This document shows positions 16,189 through 27,679 of a stretch of DNA of 43,179 nt, piece by piece. Origin of the DNA: Nonomuraea zeae (GTDB taxonomy: Bacteria; Actinomycetota; Actinomycetes; Streptosporangiales; Streptosporangiaceae); the NCBI RefSeq assembly GCF_005889725.1, contig NZ_VCKX01000086.1, forward strand, positions 1-43,179. Direction: 5' to 3'. The first letter of the stretch is position 1; each line of letters opens with the position of its first letter. A program made the translations under genes and the position numbers. Below the pieces are notes generated by a model. That model worked only from the letters and a program-made list of their open reading frames with translations, did no database searches and had not been told where the DNA came from.

Positions 16189-17562
16189 TCAGGCGAGCCG
16201 CGCGGCCACCAGGTCCCACACGGCGTCGGCCAGGTCTTCCTTGGGCCCGAACGGCACCTCTACCGGCTCGCCGCCCGCCACCAGCACCGTGGCCGCGTTG
16301 TCGGGGGTGCCGAAGGCCAGGCCCTCCCCCACCTGGTTGACGACCAGCAGGTCGCAACCCTTGCGCGCGAGCTTGGCCTGCCCGTTGGCGAGCACGTCGT
16401 GCGTCTCCGCGGCGAACCCGACGATCACCTCGGGCGCGCCCTTCGCCTCGACACGGTCCAGCACGGCACCGTCCGGCACGGCACCGTCCGGCACGGCACC
16501 GTCCGGCACGGCACCGTCCGGCACGGCACCGTCCGGCACGCCGCCCTCCGGCATACCACCGTTCGGCACGCCACCGACCGGCACGCCGCTCTCCGCCACA
16601 CCACCGTCCGGGACGGCGGTGGGCAGCCGCCGGCGGCGCTCGCCGAGCTCGGCGAGGATGTCGGGGTTCTTCGTCAGCCGGATCGGCTCGGGCTCGCCGT
16701 CCGTCTTCTTGATCTTCACGTCGTGCCGCTCGGCGGGCCGGAAGTCGGCCACGGCCGCGGCCATGACCACCACGTCGGCGTCGTCCGAGGCCGCCAGCAC
16801 CGCCTCACGCAGCTCGGCCGTGGACTGGACTCGCACCACCTCGGCTCCGGCGGGGTCGGCGAGCGAGACGTTCGCCGCGATGAGGGTCACCTGCGCGCCT
16901 CTGGCGACGGCCGTGCGGGCCAGGGCGTATCCCTGCAGCCCCGACGAACGGTTGCCGATGTAGCGGACGGGGTCGATGGCCTCGCGGGTGCCACCCGCGG
17001 AGACGACGATCTTCCTGCCGGTCAGGTCACGGGACCGGCCGCGCAGCACGCGCAGGCAGACCTGGAAGATCTCGGCGGGGTCCGGCAGCCGCCCGGGGCC
17101 GGTGTCCGCGCCGGTGAGCCGGCCCACGGCCGGGTCGATCACGACGGACCCGCGCGAACGCAGGGTCTCGACGTTGGCGCGGGTGGCGGGATGCTGCCAC
17201 ATCTCGGTGTGCATCGCGGGCGCGAACACGACCGGGCAGCGCGCCGTCAGCAACGTGTTGGTGAGCAGGTCGCCGGCGAGCCCGTGGGCCGCCTTGGCGA
17301 GCACGTCGGCGGTCGCCGGCGCCACCACGACGAGGTCGGCCTGCTTGCCGATCCGCACGTGGGGCACCTCGTGAACGTCGTCCCACACCTCGGCCGACAC
17401 GGGGTTGCCCGACAGGGCGGCCCAGGTGGGCGCGCCCACGAACTTCAGGGCCTCGCGGGTCGGGACGACCCGCACCTCGTGGCCGGACTCGGTGAACAGG
17501 CGCAGCAGCTCGCAGGCCTTGTACGCGGCAATGCCGCCGCTGACGCCCAGGACGACCTTCAT
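16189..17562 (-). CDS. coaBC: CoaBC, phosphopantothenoylcysteine synthetase/decarboxylase with an inserted pentapeptide array
   Basis: Two-domain enzyme of coenzyme A synthesis. The CoaC flavoprotein decarboxylase domain (residues 1-~185) shows KVVLGVSGGIAAYKACELLR, DLVVVAPATADVLAKAAHG and FAPAMHTEMW. The CoaB ligase domain shows VSAGGTREAIDPVRYIGNRSSG, the KKTDGEPEPIRLTKNPDIL loop and VIVGFAAETHDV. Between LTKNPDILAELGERRR and VGFAAET, where other CoaBC proteins have only a few residues, residues 315-369 are eleven pentapeptides of the type G(G/A)VPD, encoded by a 15 bp tandem array. This lies beside the CTP/lysine loop of the ligase, so it is either tolerated as a disordered loop or affects activity. 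It follows rpoZ by 8 bases. Confidence 0.95.
   Translation of the reverse strand: MKVVLGVSGGIAAYKACELLRLFTESGHEVRVVPTREALKFVGAPTWAALSGNPVSAEVWDDVHEVPHVRIGKQADLVVVAPATADVLAKAAHGLAGDLLTNTLLTARCPVVFAPAMHTEMWQHPATRANVETLRSRGSVVIDPAVGRLTGADTGPGRLPDPAEIFQVCLRVLRGRSRDLTGRKIVVSAGGTREAIDPVRYIGNRSSGLQGYALARTAVARGAQVTLIAANVSLADPAGAEVVRVQSTAELREAVLAASDDADVVVMAAAVADFRPAERHDVKIKKTDGEPEPIRLTKNPDILAELGERRRRLPTAVPDGGVAESGVPVGGVPNGGMPEGGVPDGAVPDGAVPDGAVPDGAVPDGAVLDRVEAKGAPEVIVGFAAETHDVLANGQAKLARKGCDLLVVNQVGEGLAFGTPDNAATVLVAGGEPVEVPFGPKEDLADAVWDLVAARLA
16456..16620 (-). repeat. 15 bp x 11 in-frame tandem repeat inside coaBC
   Basis: Eleven 15 bp units run without indels from 16456 to 16620. Four central units (16471-16530) are identical, GTCCGGCACGGCACC, and the outer units diverge step by step. 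They encode GAVPD-type pentapeptides on the minus strand. Identical central copies suggest recent slippage. Confidence 0.95.
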
Positions 17563-17570
17563 CGAAGAGG

Positions 17571-17840
17571 TCAGACCGCGCCTTCGATGGGCTCGGCGTT
17601 GAGCAGGCCCTCGGAGACCTCGCGCAGTGCGATGGACAGCGGCTTCTCCTGCGCATGCGTCTCGACCAGCGGTCCGACGTATTCGAGCAGGCCCTCACCG
17701 AGCTGCGAGTAGTAAGCGTTGATCTGGCGAGCACGCTTGGCGCCCATGATCACCAGAGAGTATTTGCTGTCGACGATGTCGAGCAGCGCGTCGATCGGCG
17801 GGTTGGTGATGCCCTCCGCGGCCGGGGTAGTGCCTGCCAC
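17571..17840 (-). CDS. rpoZ: RNA polymerase omega subunit
   Basis: 89-residue omega subunit, which helps assemble and stabilise RNA polymerase by wrapping the C terminus of beta'. The diagnostic stretch is ITNPPIDALLDIVDSKYSLVIMGAKRARQINAYY, and the helix with KPLSIALREVSEGLL follows. Start GTG 17840 with GAGAGG upstream. Order gmk-rpoZ-coaBC is conserved in most bacteria; the gap to gmk is 5 bases and to coaBC 8 bases, so this is a tight operon. Confidence 0.96.
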   Translation of the reverse strand: MAGTTPAAEGITNPPIDALLDIVDSKYSLVIMGAKRARQINAYYSQLGEGLLEYVGPLVETHAQEKPLSIALREVSEGLLNAEPIEGAV

Positions 17841-17845
17841 GATTG

Positions 17846-18511
17846 TCAGACCTCTCGGTTGATGGTTGTCGCGACCCCCTGAGGGTCAGTCATCAAGGCT
17901 ATCAGCCGGTGGCACACGTCTTGGACACTCGTGTTCACCAAAGTGAGATCGAATTCCGACTCGGCGGCCATCTCGATCCGGCCGGCCTCAAGCCGGCGCG
18001 CGATGACGTCCTCGGGCTCGGTGCCGCGACCGCGCAGCCGCTTCTCCAGCTCCTCCCACGTGGGCGGGGCCAGGAACACCAGCAGCGCGTCCGGCATGCT
18101 CCTGCGTACCTGCCTGGCGCCTTCGAGGTCGATCTCGAGCAGGGTGGGCACACCCGCGGCGAGATTTCTCAGCACGGGCTCGCGCGGCGTGCCGTAGCGG
18201 TTGCCCGCGAACTCCGCCCACTCGAGCAGCTCACCCGACTCCACGAGCCGGTCGAACTCCTCGCCGTCGGCGAAGAAGTAGTGGACCCCGTTGACCTCGC
18301 CGGGCCGGGGTCTCCTGGTGGTCACCGAGACCGACAGCCACACCTCAGGGTGCGCCCGCCGGAGCTCGGCGACAACCGTGGACTTTCCGACGCCCGACGG
18401 CCCCGAAAGGACCGTCAGCCGTCGCTCACTCAAGGGCGGGAAGCCGACCTCTGCTCCCGATCCGACTGCCTCGTGGGCACTGACTTTGCCGGACCAGGAC
18501 CTGTCGGTCAC
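17846..18511 (-). CDS. gmk: Guanylate kinase
   Basis: Phosphorylates GMP to GDP with ATP. P-loop GPSGVGKST near residue 37, GMP-binding SVSVTTRRPRPGEVNGVHYFF and GNRYGTPREPV, then LLEIDLEGARQVRR and RLRGRGTEPEDVIARRL (lid). The first 28 residues (MTDRSWSGKVSAHEAVGSGAEV) are extra compared with most homologues; a later start is possible, but GTG 18511 is preceded by GGGGGGTAGGAA. 43 bases after mihF, same operon. Confidence 0.96.
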   Translation of the reverse strand: MTDRSWSGKVSAHEAVGSGAEVGFPPLSERRLTVLSGPSGVGKSTVVAELRRAHPEVWLSVSVTTRRPRPGEVNGVHYFFADGEEFDRLVESGELLEWAEFAGNRYGTPREPVLRNLAAGVPTLLEIDLEGARQVRRSMPDALLVFLAPPTWEELEKRLRGRGTEPEDVIARRLEAGRIEMAAESEFDLTLVNTSVQDVCHRLIALMTDPQGVATTINREV

Positions 18512-18554
18512 TTCCTACCCCCCGTTGAACCTGCGCTTTCGTGTGGAACAGAGA

Positions 18555-18878
18555 TTAGCTCTCGTTGCCACCGAACTCGCGCTCGAGGGATGCCCTCTGG
18601 TTCGCACCGAGACCCCGCACGCGGCGGGACTCGGCGATGGCAAGCCGCTCCATAAGCTGCTTGGCGCGGACCTTGCCCACGCCGGGGAGCGATTCCAACA
18701 GTGCCGACACCTTCATCTTGCCGATGACGTCGTCGGTCTGCCCATCCTTGAGCACCTCAGCCAGAGAAACCGCGCCATGCTTGAGCCGGTTCTTGACCTC
18801 GGCACGCTCTTTACGGGCCTTGGCAGCCTTTTCCAAAGCTGCGGCGCGCTGCTCAGGGGTCAGGGGAGGAAGAGCCAC
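18555..18878 (-). CDS. mihF: Actinobacterial integration host factor (sIHF/mIHF)
   Basis: Small DNA-bending nucleoid protein found only in actinobacteria and unrelated in sequence to enterobacterial IHF. In Streptomyces it influences sporulation and antibiotic production, and in mycobacteria it is essential. 107 residues; start GTG 18878 with GAGGTGA seven bases upstream, giving MALPPLTPEQRAAALEKA. A basic helix (KARKERAEVKNRLKHG) is followed by the helix-two-turn-helix DNA-binding part with LPGVGKVRAKQLMERLAI and RRVRGLGANQRASLEREF. Its position between pyrF and gmk is conserved, but here 1.6 kb of repeat-rich DNA separates it from pyrF. Confidence 0.97.
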   Translation of the reverse strand: MALPPLTPEQRAAALEKAAKARKERAEVKNRLKHGAVSLAEVLKDGQTDDVIGKMKVSALLESLPGVGKVRAKQLMERLAIAESRRVRGLGANQRASLEREFGGNES

Positions 18879-19992
18879 GCCGGGTCACCTCGAATTTCTG
18901 TCGATGTACTCGGACGGGAAGGGAAACTAGCTGGTCATCGCCCCCTAAGCAACGTCAAGAGCGGTTTCTCTCGTCACAAAATCCACTTCATCACTGTCCG
19001 TGATCGTAAAATCACATTGTGCTGATCAAATCGCCCTCACTTCCCGCTTCGCGCGTCGGCGCGCGACGGTGTCGCGAAACGCAACGATGATCACAATCGG
19101 GTCGGCACCCAATGTCCGAAATCCGGCCCGCACCTGGGCCGAAACCCAAATCCAGAACGGCGTGCGACCGCGCTCGGGCATGCATTATGATCTTGTGAAC
19201 GAGGTCCGCGCCGCTGGGATCCGGCGCGCCTCAGCATGGGGTCGATCACGCCCTCGCGCCGTTCCCATCCGAACGCCGTCCGAGAAAGCCGCAGAACGCC
19301 GTTCGAGCGAAACTCTGAACGTCGTCGGGCAGCCCACGATCTCCGTCCGGGATTCGCTGTACGGGGTCCGGGAACCGTCCCACCGATAAACGGCGATAAA
19401 TCCCACTCGCGCCACTCACGGCACGGCTCCAGCGCCCACTCTGGCGCGGCGCTAACGCCCACCTTTGGCGCGGCACCCGACGCCCACTCGTGGCGCGGCG
19501 CCACTGCGACACCGGCGCCCGCACGCGCCCTTGCCACAGGCTCGCACCTCTCGCGCACTTGTCGTGCGCGCTCTCCTGACATCGCACCCGGGCGTGGCGC
19601 CACAGGCCGGCGAGGCGACGCCTTTGGGGAGTCCGTTGCCGTGGCGGGTGGCGCGGCGCCCACCACGAGCTGCGGGGACCGCCCATGCGCCGGTCCGCCC
19701 CCGGCCGGCCCCGGGCCGGACGACCGCCCCGTCGTCGCGGGCCCTACAAGGCGGCGTCGAGTCGCGCCGACCACGACCGGGCCACCTCCCGCCACCCCGC
19801 CAGAGGGCCCGGCGAAGCGGCGCGCAGACGCATGCGCTCGCGGCCCGGCTCCTCACGCGGTGCCGCCCCGGACGCGCGCGTAAAGCCTTCTGCCTCAGGC
19901 ATGCCGACCCGCAGGCGCGCGTCCGGGAGATCCGCCCTCACGGGCGCGTCAGCCCGGCTCGCAGGCGCGTCCACAGCCCACCTCAAAGGGGC

Positions 19993-20181
19993 GGACGCAA
20001 GACCCGCCTCATGAGGCGCGCACGCCCGACGCGCCGCACGAGGCGCGCAGGCGCGACCGGCCGCACAAGGTACGGACGCACGACCCGCCTCACGAGGCAC
20101 GGACGCACCACCCGCCTCACGAGGCACGCACGCGCGACCCGCCTCGCAAGGTGCGTGCACACAGCCCACCGTCTCAGGGCG
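19993..20181. repeat. 27 bp x 7 tandem repeat in the pyrF-mihF gap
   Basis: Seven units of exactly 27 bp start at 19993, 20020, 20047, 20074, 20101, 20128 and 20155. Units four and five are nearly identical (GGACGCAC.ACCCGCCTCAC). There are substitutions but no indels, and 27 is a multiple of three, so an open frame crosses the array on both strands. Units abut with no spacers. Confidence 0.9.
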
Positions 20182-20371
20182 TGCCGGTCTCATCTTGAAG
20201 GCGGGAGCTGGGCAGCGCTTGACCGCCATCCTGGCCGAGGATGCACGTCGTCACAACGAGCTCCCCCGAGCCTTCACGGCCGGCCATGACGGACGGGAAC
20301 GGACGTCGGCGCGTGCGGCCAGGCCGGCTCGCCGCGAAAGTCGCGAAGACAGCGAAGGCCCTCCAGCGGTG

Positions 20372-20443
20372 GAAGCCACCGAAGCCATCGAAGCCGCCGA
20401 AGCCGTCAAAGCGGTGGAAACCACCGACGCCATCGAAGCCGCG
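20372..20443. repeat. 9 bp x 8 tandem repeat downstream of pyrF
   Basis: Eight units of 9 bp based on GAAGCCATC run from 20372 to 20443 without indels. They lie about 50 bases beyond the pyrF stop on the minus strand. No gene is assigned to them. Confidence 0.85.
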
Positions 20444-20495
20444 ACAGCGGGTGGAAGCCGTAAAGGTCGGATGGTTGCAGGGCGAGTGGCGGCGC

Positions 20496-21191
20496 TCAGG
20501 GGATGTGGCGGCGGAGGGAGGCGGCGATGGCGGCGGCCGCCGCGCCCGGGTCCGGGGAGCCCGTGATGGGGCGCCCGATGACCAGCAGGTCCGCCCCATC
20601 CGCCAGCGCCTGTTCCGGCGTGGCCACCCGCGCCTGGTCCTGCGTGGCGGCCCCCGTGGGCCGCACCCCCGGCGTGATGAGCGTGATCCCCGGCCCGACC
20701 TCCGCCCGCACCACCGAGACCTCGTTCGGCGAGCACACCAGCGCCGTGGCCCCCGCCTCGACCGACAGGGCCGCCAGGCGGCGCACCGCCTCGTCGGCGG
20801 GCCCGGTGAGCCCGATGCGGCCCAGGTCCGCCTCCGTCAGCGACGTCAGGATCGTCACGGCCGCGATCTGGGTGTGGGGCGCGGACTCCACCGCCGCCTC
20901 GATCATGGCGGAGCCTCCGGCGGCGTGCACCGTGAGGATGGCGGGCCGCAGGCGGGACACCGCGCGGGCGGCGCCGGCGACCGTGTTCGGGATGTCGTGC
21001 AGCTTGAGGTCGAGGAACACCTGCACGCCGCTTGCCCCCCGCACGGAGGCGATCACGTCGGGGCCGTAGCGGAGGTAGAGCTCCAGTCCCACCTTGACCG
21101 TGCTGACGTGCGGCGTCACCAGGGCCGCCCAGCGGGCCGCGGTCTCCAGGTCGGGTGCGTCAAGGGCGACGGCGATGGGTGCGGGAGTCAA
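20496..21191 (-). CDS. pyrF: Orotidine 5'-phosphate decarboxylase
   Basis: Last step of UMP synthesis, OMP to UMP. 231-residue TIM barrel. The group signature DLKLHDIPNTV holds the catalytic Asp-Lys-Asp set, ALDAPD gives the N-terminal substrate Asp, and LITPGVRP and LVIGRPIT bind phosphate. The start is TTG 21191 with GAGGAG eight bases upstream. This start and its ribosome binding site are the last unit of a 27-29 bp tandem array that fills the gap to pyrD. One unit earlier there is another GAGGAG and TTG that would open a ten-codon reading frame ending TGA on the pyrF start (TTGA), so a short upstream peptide may be translated first. Confidence 0.96.
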   Translation of the reverse strand: MTPAPIAVALDAPDLETAARWAALVTPHVSTVKVGLELYLRYGPDVIASVRGASGVQVFLDLKLHDIPNTVAGAARAVSRLRPAILTVHAAGGSAMIEAAVESAPHTQIAAVTILTSLTEADLGRIGLTGPADEAVRRLAALSVEAGATALVCSPNEVSVVRAEVGPGITLITPGVRPTGAATQDQARVATPEQALADGADLLVIGRPITGSPDPGAAAAAIAASLRRHIP

Positions 21192-21385
21192 GACGTGCTC
21201 TCCTCAGGTTCGGGAGTCAAGGTGGGCTCCTCAGATTCGGGAGTCGGGACCGGTTCTTCAGGTTCGGGAGCCCAGGACGGGCTCTACAGGTTCGGGAGCC
21301 CAGGACGGGCTCTTCAGGTTCGGGAGCCCGGGACGGGCGCCTCATGTTCAGGGTCGGGAGTCTTCGGCGATCAGGGCGTGCTTTC
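21185..21385. repeat. 27-29 bp tandem array made of the pyrD stop/pyrF start junction
   Basis: Minus strand units read CTCCCGAACCTGAGGAG followed by a GC-rich part and often TTGA. About six units run between the pyrD stop (21371) and the pyrF start (21191); clear unit starts on the plus strand are 21205, 21232, 21259, 21287 and 21315. The pyrD end (GACTCCGAGGAAAGCACGCC then TGA) and the pyrF start unit (GACTCCCGAACCTGAGGAG, AGCACGTC, TTGA) are both recognisable copies of the same unit. Confidence 0.85.
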
Positions 21386-22348
21386 CTCGGAGTCGACGAG
21401 CAGGTGCCGGGGTGCGCTCCCCGGCGGGCGGTGCGCCAGGCCGACGGCGTCGGCGAGGCGCTGGAAGCCGCGGGCCCTCAGAAGGTCCTCAAGCTCGCGT
21501 TCGATGCGCAGGCAGGCGTAGGGGTCGTGGAACAGCGCCGTGCCCACTCCGACCACGCAGGCGCCCGCCAGGACGAGCTGGAAGGCGTCCCGGCCGCTCA
21601 TCACCCCGCCGATGCCGATCAGCGGCACTCCGGGGAGCGCGGCGTGGACCTGCCACACGCACCGTACGGCCAGCGGCAGGATGGCCGGCCCCGACAGCCC
21701 GCCGGTCACGGCGGCGAGCGAGGGCCGCAGCGCCTCGGTGTCGATGGCCATGCCGAGCGGATTGTTGATCATGGACAGCGCGTCGGCCCCGGCGTCCACG
21801 CAGGCGCGCGCGACGGAGACGATGTCTGCCACGTCGGGTGCGAGCTTGGCGACGACCGGCACGTCGTAGCGCATGATGGAACGCACCGAGGCGATCACCT
21901 CCGCCGCCGCGCTGCCCTCGCGGGCGAAGACGCGGCCGCGGTCCTCCATGTTCGGGCAGGAGAGGTTGACCTCCAGCGCGGTGACCCCGGGCGCGTCGGC
22001 GAGCCTGCGGGCCAGCTCGGAGTATTCGGCGACGGTGCCGCCACCGATCGAGACGATGGTCTTGATGCCCCGCTGGGCCAGCCAGGGCAGCTCACGCTCC
22101 AGGAAGGCGTCGATGCCCGGCCCCTGCAGCCCGACGGCGTTGAGCATGCCGGAGGGCGTCTCGGCCATGCGCGGCGTGGGCCGGCCCGCGCGCGCCGCCA
22201 TGGTGATCGAGCGGGTGGTCAGCGCCCCCAGCCGGTGCAGGTCGAAGAACTGGGCCAGCTCCCGCCCCGAGGCGGCGCAGCCCGCGGCTGTGGTGATCGG
22301 GTTCGCCAGCTCCATGTGCGCCAGAAAAGTCCGCATATCAACTGACAT
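21371..22348 (-). CDS. pyrD: Dihydroorotate dehydrogenase, catalytic subunit (class 1B type)
   Basis: Oxidises dihydroorotate to orotate with FMN. Paired with the pyrK electron-transfer subunit it forms the NAD-linked class 1B enzyme. FMN/active-site motif ALEVNLSCPNMEDRG with the catalytic Cys of class 1 enzymes; also VAKLAPDV (Lys), MINNPLGMAID, and the C-terminal GIGGVMSGRDAFQLVLAGA phosphate loop. No membrane-binding N-terminal helix, as expected for class 1. I chose ATG 22348 (MSVDMRTFLAH) over 22357. It overlaps the end of pyrK by 11 bases, so the two are translationally coupled. The last codons are part of the downstream repeat family. Confidence 0.95.
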   Translation of the reverse strand: MSVDMRTFLAHMELANPITTAAGCAASGRELAQFFDLHRLGALTTRSITMAARAGRPTPRMAETPSGMLNAVGLQGPGIDAFLERELPWLAQRGIKTIVSIGGGTVAEYSELARRLADAPGVTALEVNLSCPNMEDRGRVFAREGSAAAEVIASVRSIMRYDVPVVAKLAPDVADIVSVARACVDAGADALSMINNPLGMAIDTEALRPSLAAVTGGLSGPAILPLAVRCVWQVHAALPGVPLIGIGGVMSGRDAFQLVLAGACVVGVGTALFHDPYACLRIERELEDLLRARGFQRLADAVGLAHRPPGSAPRHLLVDSEESTP

Positions 22349-23189
22349 GTCGCGCACCGCCTCCGGGGGCGCCGAGCGCGTCGAACGGGATCGTTCCCAC
22401 GTCCTCGAAGCGCACCCGCTCCCCCCGGAACACCGGGCCCTCCGCGCAAGCCCTGACCATCCTGGTCACCCCGTCGTCTCCGATGACGGGCAGCACGCAC
22501 GTCATGCACACCCCGATGCCGCAGGCCATCGACTCCTCGACCGCCACCTGCACCGGGATGTCGAACTCCATCGCCACCGCCGTCACCGCCCGCAGCGTCT
22601 CCATGGGCGCGCAAGCGTAGACGACGTCCGCCCGCGTGTCGGCGATCACCGAGGGCAGCGCGTCGGTGACCTTGCCGCGCAGGCCGAGCGAGCCGTCCTC
22701 GGTCGTCAGCGTGGTGGTCTCGGCCATCCTGCGCGCCCGCATCGCCCCGAACACCCGCTCCGCCCCGGCCGCGCCCAGCACGAAGTCCACCCGGCAGCCC
22801 CGCGCCAGCAGCGCGTCGGCCAGCGGGAACAGCACGGCGGAGCCGTACTCGGCGCCGACGAGCACGCAGTGGGCGGGGTCGCGCGGCAGCGGGAAGGGCC
22901 GGCCGAGCGGGCCGACCAGGTCGAGCGTGTCACGGGCGCGCCGCTCGGCCAGCCAGGCCGTGCCGGGCCCGCCGGTGGTGAAGACCAGCTCGACCGTGCC
23001 GCCGTAGTCGGCCTTGACGTCGTGGATGGAGAACGCGCGCCGCGTCACCATCGACGTGTGGGCCCCGCCGACCGCCACGGAGACGAAGTGGCCGGGGCGG
23101 TAACGCTCGGCGATGCCGGGCGCCACCACCGTCAGCGCATGGTAGGCATCGACCCGGCGCGTCGTCAGCACCGTGCCCGTCACCTGCAC
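22338..23189 (-). CDS. pyrK: Dihydroorotate dehydrogenase electron-transfer subunit
   Basis: FAD/[2Fe-2S] protein that passes electrons from PyrD to NAD+. FAD-binding RRAFSIHDV, NAD-binding CVLVGAEYGSAVLFPLADALL, and a C-terminal iron-sulphur motif C-x4-C-x2-C (CGIGVCMTC, an adjusted spacing) with a last Cys in VRACAEGPVF. The first standard start is GTG 23189 but it has no Shine-Dalgarno sequence; a GGGAGG lies nine bases before an in-frame CTG at 23204, which would add MAGTP. Overlap with pyrD and a 50-base gap after carB place it in the pyrimidine operon. Confidence 0.93.
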   Translation of the reverse strand: MQVTGTVLTTRRVDAYHALTVVAPGIAERYRPGHFVSVAVGGAHTSMVTRRAFSIHDVKADYGGTVELVFTTGGPGTAWLAERRARDTLDLVGPLGRPFPLPRDPAHCVLVGAEYGSAVLFPLADALLARGCRVDFVLGAAGAERVFGAMRARRMAETTTLTTEDGSLGLRGKVTDALPSVIADTRADVVYACAPMETLRAVTAVAMEFDIPVQVAVEESMACGIGVCMTCVLPVIGDDGVTRMVRACAEGPVFRGERVRFEDVGTIPFDALGAPGGGARHVS

Positions 23190-23239
23190 CGGAGTGCCGG
23201 CCAGTCGTCTTCACCTCCCGCCCCGAGGTCGTTCCGGGG

Positions 23240-26527
<3,288 letters not shown>

Positions 26528-26530
26528 GGC

Positions 26531-27679
26531 TCATGACCTCACAGAAGTCGTCGAAATCGGATGCTGCGCGGCGTCGTCCCGCCCGGACGCCATCACCGAG
26601 CAGAACTCGTCGAAAAGATAGGCGGCGTCGTGCGGCCCCGCTGCGGCCTCGGGGTGATATTGGACGCTGAAGGCCCGCCCGTCGAGCAGGCGCAGCCCTT
26701 CCACGCAGCGGTCGTTGAGATTGACGTGGCTGACCTCGGCCGGCCCGTACGGGGTCTCGAACGGCGCGTCGAGCGGCGCCTGCACGGCGAACCCGTGGTT
26801 GTGCGCCGAGATCTCCACCTTGCCCGTGCGCACGTCCTGGACCGGCTGGTTGACGCCCCGGTGCCCGTAACGCAGCTTGTAGGTGGAAAGGCCCAGGGCC
26901 CGCCCGAAGAGCTGGTTGCCGAAGCAGATGCCGAAGAACGGCACCCGGGCCTCCAGGACGCTCCGCAGGGCCGACACGTCGGCCGTGGCGGGGTCGCCGG
27001 GGCCGTTGGAGAAGAACACGCCGTCGGGCTCGACCGCCATGATCTGCTCGTACGTGGCGTTCGCCGGCAGCACGTGCACCTCGCAGCCGCGCTCGGCCAT
27101 CCGGTGCGGCGTCATGCCCTTGATGCCCAGGTCCACGGCCGCGACGGTGAACCGCTTGGCCCCGATCGCGGGCACGACGTAGGGCTCGGTGACGGCCACC
27201 TCGGCGGCCAGGTCGGCGCCCTCCATGCCGGGCGACCTGCGCACGCGCTCGACCAGCTCCTCGACCGGCTCGGCCGGGGCGGTGAAGATGCCGGCGCGCA
27301 TGGCGCCGCGCTCGCGCAGGTGGCGGGTGAGCGCGCGGGTGCCGGAGATGGCGATGCCGACGACGCCCTGCTCCTTGAGGTAGTCGTCGAGCGAGCGGTT
27401 GGCCCGCCAGTTGGAGACGACCCTGGACGGCTCGCGCACGACGTAGCCGGCGACCCAGACGCGGCCCGACTCGGGGTCCTCGTCGTTGACGCCGGTGTTG
27501 CCGATGTGGGGCGCCGTCATGGCGACGATCTGCCGGTGGTAGGACGGGTCCGTGAGGGTCTCCTGGTAGCCGGTCATGCCGGTGTTGAAGACCATCTCGC
27601 CGAATGTCTCGCCTTCGGCGCCGTAGGGAGATCCGTGGAAGACGCGGCCGTCTTCCAGGACGAGCACCGCTGTGTTCAA
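26531..27679 (-). CDS. carA: Carbamoyl-phosphate synthase small subunit (glutaminase)
   Basis: 382 residues. Hydrolyses glutamine and channels ammonia to CarB. N-terminal domain NTAVLVLEDGRVFHGSPYGAEG, then a class I glutamine amidotransferase domain with the nucleophile loop PFFGICFGNQLFGRALG (Cys, with Phe-Gly-Asn in place of the more common Leu-Gly-His) and the His-Glu pair in VQYHPEAAAGPHD. The TTG at 27679 overlaps the pyrC stop as TTGA, and AAGGGAAG precedes it, so this is the real start although the frame stays open far upstream inside pyrC. Confidence 0.97.
   Translation of the reverse strand: MNTAVLVLEDGRVFHGSPYGAEGETFGEMVFNTGMTGYQETLTDPSYHRQIVAMTAPHIGNTGVNDEDPESGRVWVAGYVVREPSRVVSNWRANRSLDDYLKEQGVVGIAISGTRALTRHLRERGAMRAGIFTAPAEPVEELVERVRRSPGMEGADLAAEVAVTEPYVVPAIGAKRFTVAAVDLGIKGMTPHRMAERGCEVHVLPANATYEQIMAVEPDGVFFSNGPGDPATADVSALRSVLEARVPFFGICFGNQLFGRALGLSTYKLRYGHRGVNQPVQDVRTGKVEISAHNHGFAVQAPLDAPFETPYGPAEVSHVNLNDRCVEGLRLLDGRAFSVQYHPEAAAGPHDAAYLFDEFCSVMASGRDDAAQHPISTTSVRS

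Larger units (their letters stand above)
18879..20495. other. 1.6 kb gap between pyrF and mihF, mostly repeat-derived
   Basis: The first 150 bases next to mihF are less GC-rich and probably hold its promoter; a GTGAT-N6-ATCAC palindrome lies at 19000-19015 and a TTGACG hexamer within the same part. From 19430 to 19505 a CGCCCACT..TGGCGCGGC motif is repeated about three times, and two better tandem arrays follow. Many overlapping open frames exist on both strands, as expected in GC-rich DNA, but none has recognisable domains, a good start site or a conserved neighbour. I see no supported gene here. Confidence 0.7.

Noticed and set aside
19993..20181. Possible CRISPR array
   Set aside because: Units abut without spacers and vary by substitution; there are no cas genes. 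The same holds for the other arrays.
19744..20229. 161-residue frame on the minus strand through the 27 bp array
   Set aside because: No domain, no good start site, and frames are open on both strands at once; kept only as a finding.
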